Source of the DNA: Eopsaltria australis
Lineage: Eukaryota; Chordata; Aves; Passeriformes; Petroicidae
Direction: 5' to 3'
NCBI GenBank assembly: GCA_034509425.1
Contig: JAVTVJ010000821.1
Coordinates: 62,001-126,000 of the forward strand
DNA: 64,000 bases
Below are positions 11,815-23,094 of this stretch, piece by piece (positions within the stretch are counted from its first letter, which is position 1; every line of letters starts with the position of its first letter). Below the pieces are notes generated by a model. That model had not been told where the DNA came from and made no database searches. It saw only the letters and a list, made by a program, of their open reading frames with translations. Position numbers and translations under genes: made by a program.

Positions 11815-12168
11815 TGTCGGTGGCGAGAGAAGCAAGATGCCAACTCAATGTGAATGATAAATCAAGCTCGTATATTGTCAGAAAGTCCACACTCTTTATA
11901 GTGCTGTCCGTGCTCAAAACATTATTCCCCACAGGAGCTTTCTCTATTCTAATTAAAACACCAAGCTGATATCAGAAGGCAACAACAGTAACAGTTTCTT
12001 CTGCCAAGTTAATCTTTAGACACCTGCGGCTTGTTTTCAGCTTTCACGTCTCTCTTTCCCACAGCTGTCTTGAGAATAACCTTGAGCAGAGGCCTAGCTT
12101 TCGTCTAAGGGGCCTGGATTGCTCACCCACTTTATGTCTGTGCAGCTGGAGAAGGATATTCTCCAACA
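11815..12168 (-). repeat. 5' LTR of ERV-A
   Basis: 354 bp, same length as its partner, with a TATA box at 11894-11901. Adjacent on its inner side to the PBS, which fixes the orientation. Confidence 0.9.
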
Positions 12169-15100
12169 AATCTGGGCTTGGCACCCTGGTGCAATGCAGG
12201 GAGGAAGCTCATTGCGCTTCACCAGGCAGAGCTGAAACCTGCCAGCTGGGCGAAGGCTTGCTGGGGAGCTGGGGCCTGTCAGTGCTTGTCCTGATTGCAG
12301 ATGGAGGAAGACAGGGACTGGGTCCACCTGCAGCCAGGGTGGTGTTGAGCTGTCACCAGCAGTGGGAGACAGGGGAGCCACCTGTGCAAGGTGTGGGTGA
12401 GAGGCAGGTTTTCATCCAGGCACCAAGTTTTCCTGTGATAACAGCCGGTGTGCCAGCACTCTACAAAACGTACAGTCAAAATTGCTTTGGTGGGTTATGG
12501 GAGGGATCCAGAGCTCTATGGTAATCCCCCGGAAGGAGTTGCCTTGAGAAGTCTCAGGATCCCTATTCTCATCCCAAAGCACTGCTTGCTCACCGACCAT
12601 CCTCTCCCCCCCTGACCAGGCCAGCTCTGACTCTCTCTTGTGCTCCATGCTTAAGCCTGCACTCCCATCAGCTCTGCTGGTGCTGCTGAGATCTGATCCA
12701 TGTTATGACAGTGCTGGATGATTCTCTTCAGCAGATATCATGCTGTTTCCAGAATCATGTGCGCACAACCCAGAAGACTGAACAACGTTGCATTAAAAAT
12801 GAAAGGAGGAAACAAAGCAGTGCATTTCATGTTTCAGCCTCTTGGAGGGACCAAAGAGTATCCCGTCTTTAGAAATACCATAGAAAGCTAAAAAAGATGT
12901 ATAAGCTCAGCTGTGAAATGTAATATGTGTCCTGCTTTCTGACTTCCCCTGGGATTCGTCCCTCCCTGCCCACTGCAGGTACCCTTACCCTGGCACAGTT
13001 CTGGGGCTCTGGATGGCTGGGCTGAGCCACCCTTCCTTGGGCACTCAGCACAGAGGGAGGCCCTGCAAACACATAGGGATGTCATTCTGCCTTTGGCAGA
13101 CCTGTGCCAGGCCAAAAAAACCCAAAGGAAGCAAACTTTTCTGAACCATGTGTGAGTCTCCCTTGAAAAAGAGAGAGCACATGCCCAGCAAACCCAGCCA
13201 TCCCATCTCCCGCAGCTCTCACCCCCTGCCTAGAGAGTGCTCCTGGCACATTATTTGCCAAGAACCTGCCTTTCTCAGAAAGCGTCCAGTTTCCCCATGG
13301 AAAGTATCACCCTGAGCCAACAGTTACCCTCCTTCCTGAAAGAGGGATGGTCAGCTCACAGCATGGCCAAGCATATTCCCACTTCTGTTTGGGAACAGCA
13401 GTGCAGAGCCCAGCATCTCAGTTTCACTCTGAAGCATAAAACCATCAGTCTCCCCAAGTGAGCTAAGATGCAGCCATGTGCTAGGCACAGCCTAACCTTT
13501 CTGCAGTGGGAAAGCAAGTTTTACAAAGGGGAAATGGCAACTTGATGAAGAGCTGGTCAGCATCCAGGGTCAGTCCTTGAGAGTGTTCCTCAGGCAGTGG
13601 CAGCACACCAGCTTTGGTCAGTCATACTCTTCACACACATTGCATGTTTCCAAGAGGTTGAGCCCAGCATTTTTGAGGCTGGCTTGACCAAACCTCAGCA
13701 ACCCTGTGATCCCCTAGGATAGGTATGTATGTGGAGGGATTGGGTTTTCTCTGTCAGGGCTGCTCTGAGTAGAGCCAGGGATCAGGAGAAGATGGGAATG
13801 CAGCAGCAGAGGTCCTGCATGAACCCCATCTCCTCCCCAGCCCACCAGACACATCACAAGGATGTTGAATGGTTCAGTCTACACAGAGCTTGTAGCAAGG
13901 CTCAGCAGTGGGTGTTTTGGCCAGAGAGATTTCTGGAAGGTACCAGGTGCTGCCTGTGGTTTCTCTGCTGTGTGTGGGGTCTATGCAGGGTTGGTGGAAG
14001 GAAAAGAGTGGATAGTGATGAAGCAATGGTGAGCTTGAAGGAAGGCCAACTGTGACACCTTGAGAGACAAAGCAAGTAATAAAATCCCAGAGAAAAACAG
14101 CTCTCTGCACCCAGCCAGGCCCACTGCTGGGGTTGCCAAAAAGGCATCCTTGGCTCAGAGGTAAGCAGTCATAAAATGCAGGGAGAGACTTCCCAGGGAA
14201 GGAAGGTTTTACCCGTTGAGCAAGTTCACGAGTACCCTCGTCCACCAGCAGGGAGCATTGAGCATGGTGGGCAGTCATCCCACTTCAGCCATCAGCACTG
14301 CAGGAGGAGGAGAGGGGGAAACAGTGCCCTGTTTCCTCTGTGGCACCCAAGCCAAGAGACTGGCTGGGCCATTCTGAAAGGGGACCAGGTGGAGTGGGAG
14401 CCTGTGCCAAGTGGGTGGGTTGCCAGCTAGGGAAGACCGAGTGTCTTGGCAGATTTTGACAGGCTGATTGTGTTTTTGACCACCCTCCTCAGACCCAAAC
14501 CTTCATGGCTGGAGAAGTGATTCTGTCCACTCATAGGGCTGTCCCTCAGCAGCCCAGCCCCACCAGACCTGATGGGTCCTTCTCCCAGCCACTGCTCTCC
14601 CTCTACCGCTCATCCCTGCTCGTCGGCACAGGTCCTCATGGACTTGCTCAGCAGGTAGAACATCCCCTGTCCACAAAGCTGAGCTTGCACCCCCAGGGCA
14701 GATGAATAAAGCACCATGTGGGGCAAGGCCCTGTTCTGCTCTCTGCTGTTTCTCCTTCCCTTTCCCCCAAATAAACAGAACACCACAGAGACAAATGCCT
14801 TTGTTTTCCAGGGAAGGACTGTCAGAATGGCATGTCTCCCTGCATCTCGTTAGGGGTTAGATAAGTCCCCAAGAGCCATGGGGAGCTCTGTCACACAGCA
14901 CAAGTCCTTGCTGACAGTACTATTGTTAAGAAGGGGTGCATTTTGGGAGGGCCAGGGCTTTTGCCCACTGCTTGTTTCTCTCCAAGAAAGTCACGGCTCA
15001 TGCCTGCTTGCCCAGGGAGACTTCCCTCCCCGACAGCTCTTATCCTGAACAGACAGCAGCTTGGCATTCATGAAGGGGTGTGGAGGCTGGCCCCCAATTC

Positions 15101-18100
15101 TGGACCTCTCCATGTGCCCCTGGGCTGGCAGGCACTTCATGGGGTGCCAAAACTGAGCTCTAAAGAAGTGGCCTTCTTTTGGGGCTGCCCAGCCCCAAGT
15201 TCACAGTGCTGCAACCCAACATCTGCACCCAGTAGTGGCCCTTGGATTGCTCCTGCCAGGAAAAATCTCTCTCTGCTCCCAGCAGAGCCAGTGAAACAAG
15301 TCCAGGATGCTCACCCTGCCTGGTACGGGGGACACCTTGCCCAGAGCTTGGCTTAGGGGTAGGTCCTGCAAAGGTCCTGTCCCACTCGGGGCAAGATTAC
15401 ACAACAGCAGACCCTATAGAGACAGAGCTTTCCCTATAAGGTTACCTCCTTATCATGGGCTTGAGCTGGGGACTAGTCTCATCTCCCATCTTCCCTTTGA
15501 ATGGGAGGAGGTGGTTTATATTACAAATTGAACCTGCCTGACTAAATATAGCCAGTGCAGAGACCAGGAGAACCTCCCTGGTTTTCCCCTGTTTGCTTTG
15601 GTGGGAATGGAAATAGTGAATCCCAGCTGTTGCCTGCTTCTGGAGCAAATGCCTGAGGGCCTGGAGGCCAGTACCTCTCAGAACTCTATGGTTTTTGAAG
15701 ATAATCCACCCTGTACAGGGAAATTTTTGGATGGTGCAGTGGCCCTTGGCTTCATGGTGTATCTGGTGAACCTGCTGTGGGCTGAATACTGTGGACATGC
15801 CTCACAGACTAGCTGCCTATGGGGAAGGGAGGGTATAACCAAAAATACCTGGCTGGCTGATGGACCCTCCCTTACCTTCTATGCTGGGTGAGAAGAGCAG
15901 GCTTCACGCTCATGCAAGCAGCACTTGCCACCAAAGCACTGGCATGCACATGCTGCACATGAATGTCCATCCCTCTTCCCCCAGGTTCCTGCTGTGATGA
16001 GGTGAATCAGAAGCTGATATTACATCTCATCAACCCCTTACTCAATCTGTGATCCTACTCTCTACCAAAACATCTCTCAACCAGCAGCCGACAGGCTAAA
16101 AATGCCTCATGAAATCCTCAAAACTGTCCCACAGAAAAGCTGCCCACCCAAGCACGTGGCCAGGCAGTCAGTTGGCATGACAAGATTTACCCCTCCAGCA
16201 AAAGTCAAGAGTTTGTCAGTGCTCAGCCTCCATGTCCATCACAAGAGCAAGACTACAATCCTGTAGAACAATGCCATGTTGTTTATTTTGGTTCTAAGTG
16301 CTTCAACATGCTTCCTGCCCTCCTCACAAGTCACTCAGTTCTACTGGAACATGAGCTGGTCCTTGGCTTTCTTCTGGAAAAATGGCATGGACCTTTGTTT
16401 GGGAGAGGCTGAGCAGCCCAAGGAGCTTCTGCCCAGGAGCATAGGGAAGAAGAGAGGGAGAGTATGTCTGTTCTGCCAGTGTTGGGGGTGTGTGAGCTCA
16501 TGCTCCTGACAAAATGACCACCCCACCAGCTGCTGCTGTGAACCTGCCCCACCTCAGGATCTGTAGGAGGGAACCAAGGAGATCCTCAGTGTGGATCCTA
16601 TCTTTTGTGTGGACAGTTGACACCTTGACTGGACTGAGCACCAAAGGTCAGCTCTTCCCAGGTGCTGCAGGCTGGCAAAGCCCAGCTTGGGTGTTGGTGG
16701 GGTGCTTCAGCACCTGCTCTCTGCCCAGGAAGCAAAGGAAGTCAGAGAAGCCAGAGGTGAGGAAGAGCAGGCCCTTGTGTGGGACATGATGATGGGAGGA
16801 CGTTCTTGGTGGCAGGGATAGAAATGGCTCTGCAAAGGCTTCCTTGGAAGGATCCACTTGCAAAAACTCCCAAAAGAGGAACACAGCCTCACCACAGCAG
16901 TGATGTGTGTGTGCCCACCAGCCTCAAGGGTGTCTGGGGCCCCTTGCAAGGGAGTGGGAACCAACAGCATGGCAGGGGATGACACATCCCAGTGCTTTCC
17001 ACAGCCTCCAAGCTGTGATAGCATCAGAAAGCACCCTGCACTTTCCCCCCCCAAATAGTACGAGCCTCAGGGAAACGAGGGTGCCAAGCCCTGCTGAAAC
17101 ACCCTCCCGTTTCAGCAGCTGATCATGGCAGATAACAGACAGTTTACCAGGGTAATTGTTCCAGCTGGCTGTAGGGTGGCAGGCAGCAGCTGCCTAACAG
17201 AGCTCACCACCACCTAAATATTTGGGGCAGCAAGTGAAGGATGGCACACATAAATGAAACCCCCAAGGGTGTTTTGGGGGACACAGGGTCTCCAGTCAAG
17301 CTGTGGAGGACAGTCCCAGGCTGCACCAGCTCTGGGGTGATGTCCCTGACAGAAGGATGCATCCACATTGGGGAATGCTGAGCTGTGCCACCCACAGGAC
17401 TCCCAGGGAGAGCAGCTGCATGTCCGCCCAACACAATTTTGTTTTCTCCAGCCCTTGCTGTCTGGTGGGGCCCCATTCCCCTTTGGAAATGCCAAGTTGG
17501 TCTTTTGCCTGCCTTGGCTTCTGCTCAGCTGTGCTGATGCCTTGTGGTCCCACGTGCTTTGGAGGCTCTCCAAGCATGAGATGTGCCCCTAATACTGGCT
17601 CATGGGCTGGCTACAGATGAATGCATTTGCCAAAGTAGATGCAACGGCCCAAGCAGGGTTTGTCTCAGTGAGTAAAGCCTGATGTGCTCCAGGTTCCCTG
17701 CCAGTCTCATCTCCTGAGCATCTCTGCTGCTGTTTCTGACGTGTGGAGACTAACATCACAGCCCACACCCTAGGTACCACTTCCCATACACACAAAAAAT
17801 TACCAAATGGGTATTTTCAGGCTTCTTGTCATTCCTGGCAGCAAAGCCTATTCACGGCAACCCTCTTCTTCGGGATTATCATTCCACACTGGTTTTTACA
17901 CACATTACTCGCTGAAAAATGGCATGCACCTGAGTTTCGGTCTCAAGGGTGTTGGAGGAGGACGTGCCTGTGTTCCATGAACATACTTCTCCTGAGCACT
18001 GTTTGTTGGGAGAGCTGAAACCAGCATCTGGGTTGCTGCAACATGTTCAAACGCAGCATCCACTTACAATTTGCATATTAAGTACAGCAAACAAACTTCT

Positions 18101-20608
18101 GCCCAGCGCATCTCAAATGTCACATTAACAAAAGACAAAAAATGAGACGGCAAATATGCCTCAGCAGGTTGTTTCTAGGCTTGAAATAAGCTCAATGAAT
18201 GGCAGGTTTCTAAGGCACCTCAAAGACACCAATTTGGGTATTGCAGCAGCACAGAGCCGGTGGCCACAGTCAGGCAATAGCCGGCAGCTCTCCTGCTCTG
18301 GCACACCTGTGACAAAACATCTGACCCTCATGCCTGGAGCTACATTTCCTTGCCCTTGAACTTCCAGCACTAATGAGCAGCACAGGAATAATCCTTGGCG
18401 TCATATTTTAGCACAATTATACCTTTCAGTCCTGCAGCGGTGGTGCAGGGCTTATGTTGCAGGCCCTCTGGAAGTCATTAGCCAACATCCAGACAAGCGG
18501 TGGCAATGTTTTCCCCTCTATAGTCAGCATTTGCTGAGCTTGCAGCTCTGCTTTCAAAAATTGTCATTTCTTACAGATTAGGTTAGGTTCGAAGCCTTGC
18601 CTTCAGTGCCTGCACAACCTGAACAACACATGCTGCACCCCAACGCATTTTCACTTCTGCCTTTACCTTTCCTTCTATTTCTTTGACTTGATTTATTTGA
18701 AGAAAATTGGAAATTCATGCCACTGGTCAGAAGTTATTTCACACTTTTTTTAAATAAGAAAAATATTATCGGTTTCAAAGTCAGAGTTGTACGAGGTCCC
18801 TAATTTTACTTTGTCTGCAGCAGAACTTAAGACTTGCTCCATTCACTATCCAGCTCTCCCCAGTTTGCTGTTCCCCTCTGGCTCAGCAGCAATTGCCAGA
18901 CTTTGCTTAACCTGGGTTTGTAGCTCTTGGAAATACTCTATGTGCAGCAACCCCCTGGTCCAGGCTATGCCATTGTGAGCAACGTCTCTGTCAAAACCAA
19001 GAATGTGCTTTCCTAAGGCACTCCTCCTTGGCTTGCCTTTGCTGTGCTGCCCTGGGCCAAGTGCCCTTAAACTGAAGAGCAGATGGCCTGGAGCCTTCCA
19101 GACCAGTCACCACCTGGCTGGGATTAAAGATCTGCTAACGCCGGTGCTCCAGCCTCACAGACAGGATCCTTCATGTCCAAGGTAACCAAAGGCTTTTTTG
19201 CTGTGCTGTCAGTATTTCCAGCATGGTCAGGTGAGGAGTCCTGCTGCCTGTCACCCCAGCAGACAGAGGAGATAACGCTCATCAGTGGGTGTCTCCTAAC
19301 TGATCTCACATGCCAGAAGAGGACCTGAACAGCTTGGGCCAACCACTTCCGTGGGCTGACACAGGCTGATCCATGTTGCCTGTGGCCATGACCCAGCACC
19401 CAGCTCCCTCCCTGCCTTCCTGGCCTGCTGTGTCCATCCCATAGCCACAGGGATACCACCCCACTGGCACACCAGGAGCACTCCCTTCCCCACCTAGTGC
19501 TGCAAAGACCACAGACTTTGCACCCCAAAGGCAAGATGGAGCCCAGTGTGAGCAGCCAGAGGTGCAGAGAAGGAGGTGGGGAGCATGGATTAGGGAACCT
19601 CTCAGGATGCACTTAGAGGTGTCTAACACATTCCAGCATCATTAGTGTGAGGAGTCATTCCTGCTTCCCCAAGCTGTAACATCAGGCTCGCCCGGATAAA
19701 TCACTTGTCCAGGTACCCTTTGATAACATTTGCAGGATTATCTTCATCACTTGGGAACATATTTCCCTACTGATTTAATGAAAGCAGAGATTCTGGTGTC
19801 AGCAGGAGTTGGAGCCTCACAGACGGCTCCTAATCGAGGAAATTGGATGTGGTTGGAAATGTTTCAGCAGTCAAAGCTTGGGAGATCCTGATGTGGCTCA
19901 ATCCTGATGTGAGGCTCTGTGTCCGCAAGATAATAAATCTGAGCTTAGCACACCTAATCCTTAGTTTAAAATACCACAGGCCACATAACACGAAGTGCCT
20001 GAACAGGTAAAAGGCTCTCTCCCAGTAGAAAGATGTTGCAAATCACTGCAAGAGTAACTGCAGCCAAAACAGGCTTTTGCCAGCTGAAGAGCACTGTGTA
20101 CAAGTGGGCTTTGGACACATAGTCCACAGGCTTTTCAGCCAGGCCCTTTCCCATTCCTCCCAGGTCATCACTCAGGATGCCCTATCTATTGCTGCATCCT
20201 CACAAGAAGATCTGGGGGCAGATCTTCCCTCTTTTGCTTCAGACACTTCTGGGCTGGACTGGGCTTCTCCTTTGGCAGCTGCCAAACCACCTTGTTTAGA
20301 GCCACCCCTCGACTCAGCCCAGTGTTCCAAGTCAACCCCACAGCTTGCAGTACCTGGACTGCAGCCCTCAGACCACAGGGCCAGTCTGGATATGCTGAGG
20401 CATACCAGTGCCTATCAGCTAGACCAGAAGGCATGCCCTAAATCAAAGCTTACTTGCAATGATGAAACTCTCTTTTAGCAATCATGTTTCCCTCTTCAAC
20501 CTAAGGTGTATTACAGCTTGGAGGTTGGGAGGTGTGAGGATGTCCATGAGGGAGGCTGTGAACTTGAGAAAACCTGCCATCTAAGCATAGAGAGATCAGC
20601 CTGGGTTC
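12169..20608. other. 8.4 kb host non-coding DNA, no gene or repeat recognised
   Basis: I looked for long frames, splice-bounded coding runs, LTR ends and CR1 tails on both strands and found none I can support. The longest frames (162 codons at 19124-19612, 137 at 14943-15356, 134 at 13874-14278) have no recognisable domain, and overlapping frames on both strands are similarly long, as expected of GC-moderate non-coding bird DNA. An AATAAA occurs at 14705 without an associated gene. Confidence 0.45.
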
Positions 20609-20963
20609 TGTTGCCTTCTTGCTATGAAGGCAGGCGACCTGGTTCAAGAACGACAGCACGGCAGCCCGGCCTCACCCGAGCCACTCGGTCCACGACGCAC
20701 AAACACCAATGTGGTGGATGGTCAAATGGCGTTTATTATCTTATCTCATGAGGTTAAATAGTCTAGGGGGCTTCACTACGTCAGAAAGGGGACGGTGGGA
20801 TAGCTAGGGTTAGTAAGGAGTGGAAAACTACTGGGGTTTAGGAGGGGTTGCATACTTCGGGTGATCTCTTATCATGCAGGAATGAAGGGAGGGAGATTCC
20901 ATGCTGCCCTTTGCTTTCCGTCACATCGTGAGATCTTCCGTCCGCCTGTCCCTATCTACCACA
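20609..20963 (-). repeat. 3' LTR of ERV-B
   Basis: It starts TGTGGTAGATAGG and ends GGCAACA on the minus strand. TATTTAA at 20754-20760 is a probable TATA box, with AATAAA about 20 nt further on (20732-20737). Confidence 0.92.
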
Positions 20964-20980
20964 CTTCCCCCCCCTTTTTT
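20964..20980 (-). promoter_or_regulatory. ERV-B polypurine tract
   Basis: The minus strand reads AAAAAAGGGGGGGGAAG directly against the 3' LTR, a textbook plus-strand primer. Confidence 0.92.
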
Positions 20981-21129
20981 CACAAATGAATGAGGTAGTC
21001 ATAGATACATGTATTGAAGTGAGGTATGAGGTAGTAACTTGACAAGGGAAAAGGGGTTTGGTATACCTGAGTAAATTTCACAAGGCAAGTTTAGAAAAGT
21101 CTTGCGATTGACAGTGTTTACAGTTTGGA

Positions 21130-23094
21130 TTACAGCATTTGTTGATGTTCTAAAAACAGAATGTTGGCCCGTTCCAGACGGGTCTGGATAAAAGAGACTA
21201 GTTTGTTCAGCAGGCATGGTCCAAAGGTAAAAACTAAAAACAACATTGCCAATGGACCTACCAAGGCGGAAATTAGTGTGGTGAGTCATGGTGATTGATT
21301 GAACCAGGACTCAAACCAGCTCTGTTGGGCTTCCCTGTCTTTCTGTCTCCGAGCTAGCCTATCTTGGAGTTCTGCCATGGAGTCTCTGACGACTCCTGTG
21401 TGGTCTGCATAAAAGCAGCATTCCTCTTTCAAGGCGGCACATAAGCCTCCTTGCTGCATGAACAGGAGGTCCAATCCTCGCCTGTTCTGCAAGACCACTT
21501 CTGAGAGTGAAGAAACTGATTTCTCTAGAAAGGAAATGGATTTCTCGATCCTCTGCAAGTCTTCATCGATGGTCATTTGTAGCTGAGACAGTCCTTGGTG
21601 TCGGGTCGCAAGAGCTGAGACACCCGTGGCCGTTCCGGCTGCTCCCAGGCCGAGCAGCATTGCAATAGTTACACCTGTTATCAGTGCTCTTTTGTGGAGC
21701 CGGTCGGGTTTCTCAAGAAGGTGGTACATCTCTTCGTCTGTATGGTACAGGACCCTAGGAACAATTAGAACTTGGACACAAAAGTCAGTGGAATCATTGA
21801 ATTTGGCAAGAGACACACAAGGACTCACTCCAGATCGCTGACAAACCCACATCCCAGATGCGGATGGAACCACCCACTTATTCTTTCTGTTGGGCTTGAC
21901 AACTTTGGTGCAGATGTTGCCTTTCTTTGCTAAGGTTGCATTGCCAAAACATCTGCCTTGACCCATGACTTGACTCAGGGTGATTCCTCTGCGGGGAGTA
22001 TCCCACCTGCACTGGTGAGGGGAGTCGGCTGTGGAGTAACTGAAAGGGATATTTAAAGCAACTCCTTTGTAGAAGGGGGGTTTGACATCATAGCAAAGCC
22101 AGCAGGAATCAGTTAGGTTCGGGTTGGATTCATTCAGGGAAAGAAAGGTAGCTTCTAACATACGAAAGATTGGGTCAGAGTCAGACTTGGCTAAACTACT
22201 TATCTGGGAGGCATCTGCATGACCGATCAGGGTATCAGTGGCTTTTGTGGGTGAGGCTTTGGAGTGGGTTGTGCTTTTCCCTTTTAATACATCTTTAATG
22301 ACTTTGTTTGGCCCAACCGCCCGGGATGCAGGGGGTTGGAGCTTGATAATTCGCACATTCACCCACTCTTTTGACCCTTGAATGACTACTGTCCACGTCC
22401 TGCCTGTGGCCCAACTAGGGTGATTTGGCTGCAAAACGGTCATGTTATAGTCAGTGCACCTCCGAGATTTAGGGATTTTATGATAGTTTCGATAGTATTT
22501 TTCCTGAAGGATGACAGGTTGTTTACAATCAGTTGGAGCCCAGGTGAACTGTAAAAATTCATCGGGCTTTTGAGGTTCCCACCCAGGTCTTGATGATCCA
22601 GCATTTGTAACAATGGTTTCACAGCCCCAGTACCCACAATATCCCCACCTCGGATAATTGCAGTACTTCTTCCCTGGGTTTGAGGCTGGGCACCAATAGG
22701 ATAGATGCATACTTGTAACATGAGGGGAATAGGGGTTTATTTTTGGTTTTCCAGGGAACAGATCGGAAATGCGGATCACAAAGGATGGGGCATTCGGTGT
22801 GGTGGTTTCTTTGAGCACCTTGTCATTTGACAGGTGTTGCATGACTTACCTGAATGGCTGATGAGAGCAATGGTTTGGATTGGCTTGTCCTCTGGTAACA
22901 AGCCCCAACAGCAAAATCACACAAAAACACTGTTGACGTCTGGGTTTCACCGGTACAGAACTCTTGGGTGCTGCTTGACGGCTTGGAGGTCTGTCATTTT
23001 CCTCTGGAACAGGGGTGTACGCTTTACGGGGGTGTCCCACGAGCATGTCCTGTAAATAGAAACTCACAGTTCTCATTAGTCTCATTCTGCTCAT
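21130..23094 (-). pseudogene. env: ERV-B env, gamma-type, two in-frame stops
   Basis: Surface and transmembrane glycoprotein precursor. One frame runs from an ATG at 23094, overlapping the end of pol, to a TAA at 21130-21132. It is broken by TAA at 22846-22848 and TGA at 21286-21288. Before the first stop lies a hydrophobic signal-peptide core (CFCVILLLGLV). The 518-codon centre has a CWLC motif of the SU isomerase type, many cysteines, several N-X-S/T sequons, a basic furin-like RLHKR site, a glycine/alanine-rich fusion peptide, then the immunosuppressive-domain region LQNRRGLDLL followed by a CX6CC motif. These are hallmarks of gammaretroviral and type-D Env, not of classical class II Env. 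After the second stop the frame encodes about 51 codons with a hydrophobic anchor and short tail, so the anchor is separated from the ectodomain. Confidence 0.9.

Larger units (their letters stand above)
8689..12168 (-). mobile_element. ERV-A: internally deleted class II provirus
   Basis: Two 354-bp LTRs differing at about five positions by eye flank a 2.8-kb interior. A 6-bp duplication, AAGCTG (8683-8688) and AATCTG (12169-12174), surrounds it with one mismatch; 6 bp is typical of alpha- and betaretroviral integrases. Order on the minus strand: 5' LTR, tRNA-Trp-type PBS, gag N-terminal part, a gag C-terminal remnant, unassigned sequence, the tail of an env TM subunit, 3' LTR. Protease, RT, RNase H and integrase are absent, so the element could only have moved using proteins supplied in trans. 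LTR similarity implies a fairly recent insertion. Confidence 0.88.

Noticed and set aside
19124..19612. 162-codon minus frame as a gene
   Set aside because: No domain, overlapping frames on the same strand of similar length, no splice or regulatory support.
22833..22856. CAGGTAAGT motif at the first env stop as a functional splice donor
   Set aside because: It matches the donor consensus, but it sits inside the env frame and nothing else supports splicing there; recorded only as coincidence.
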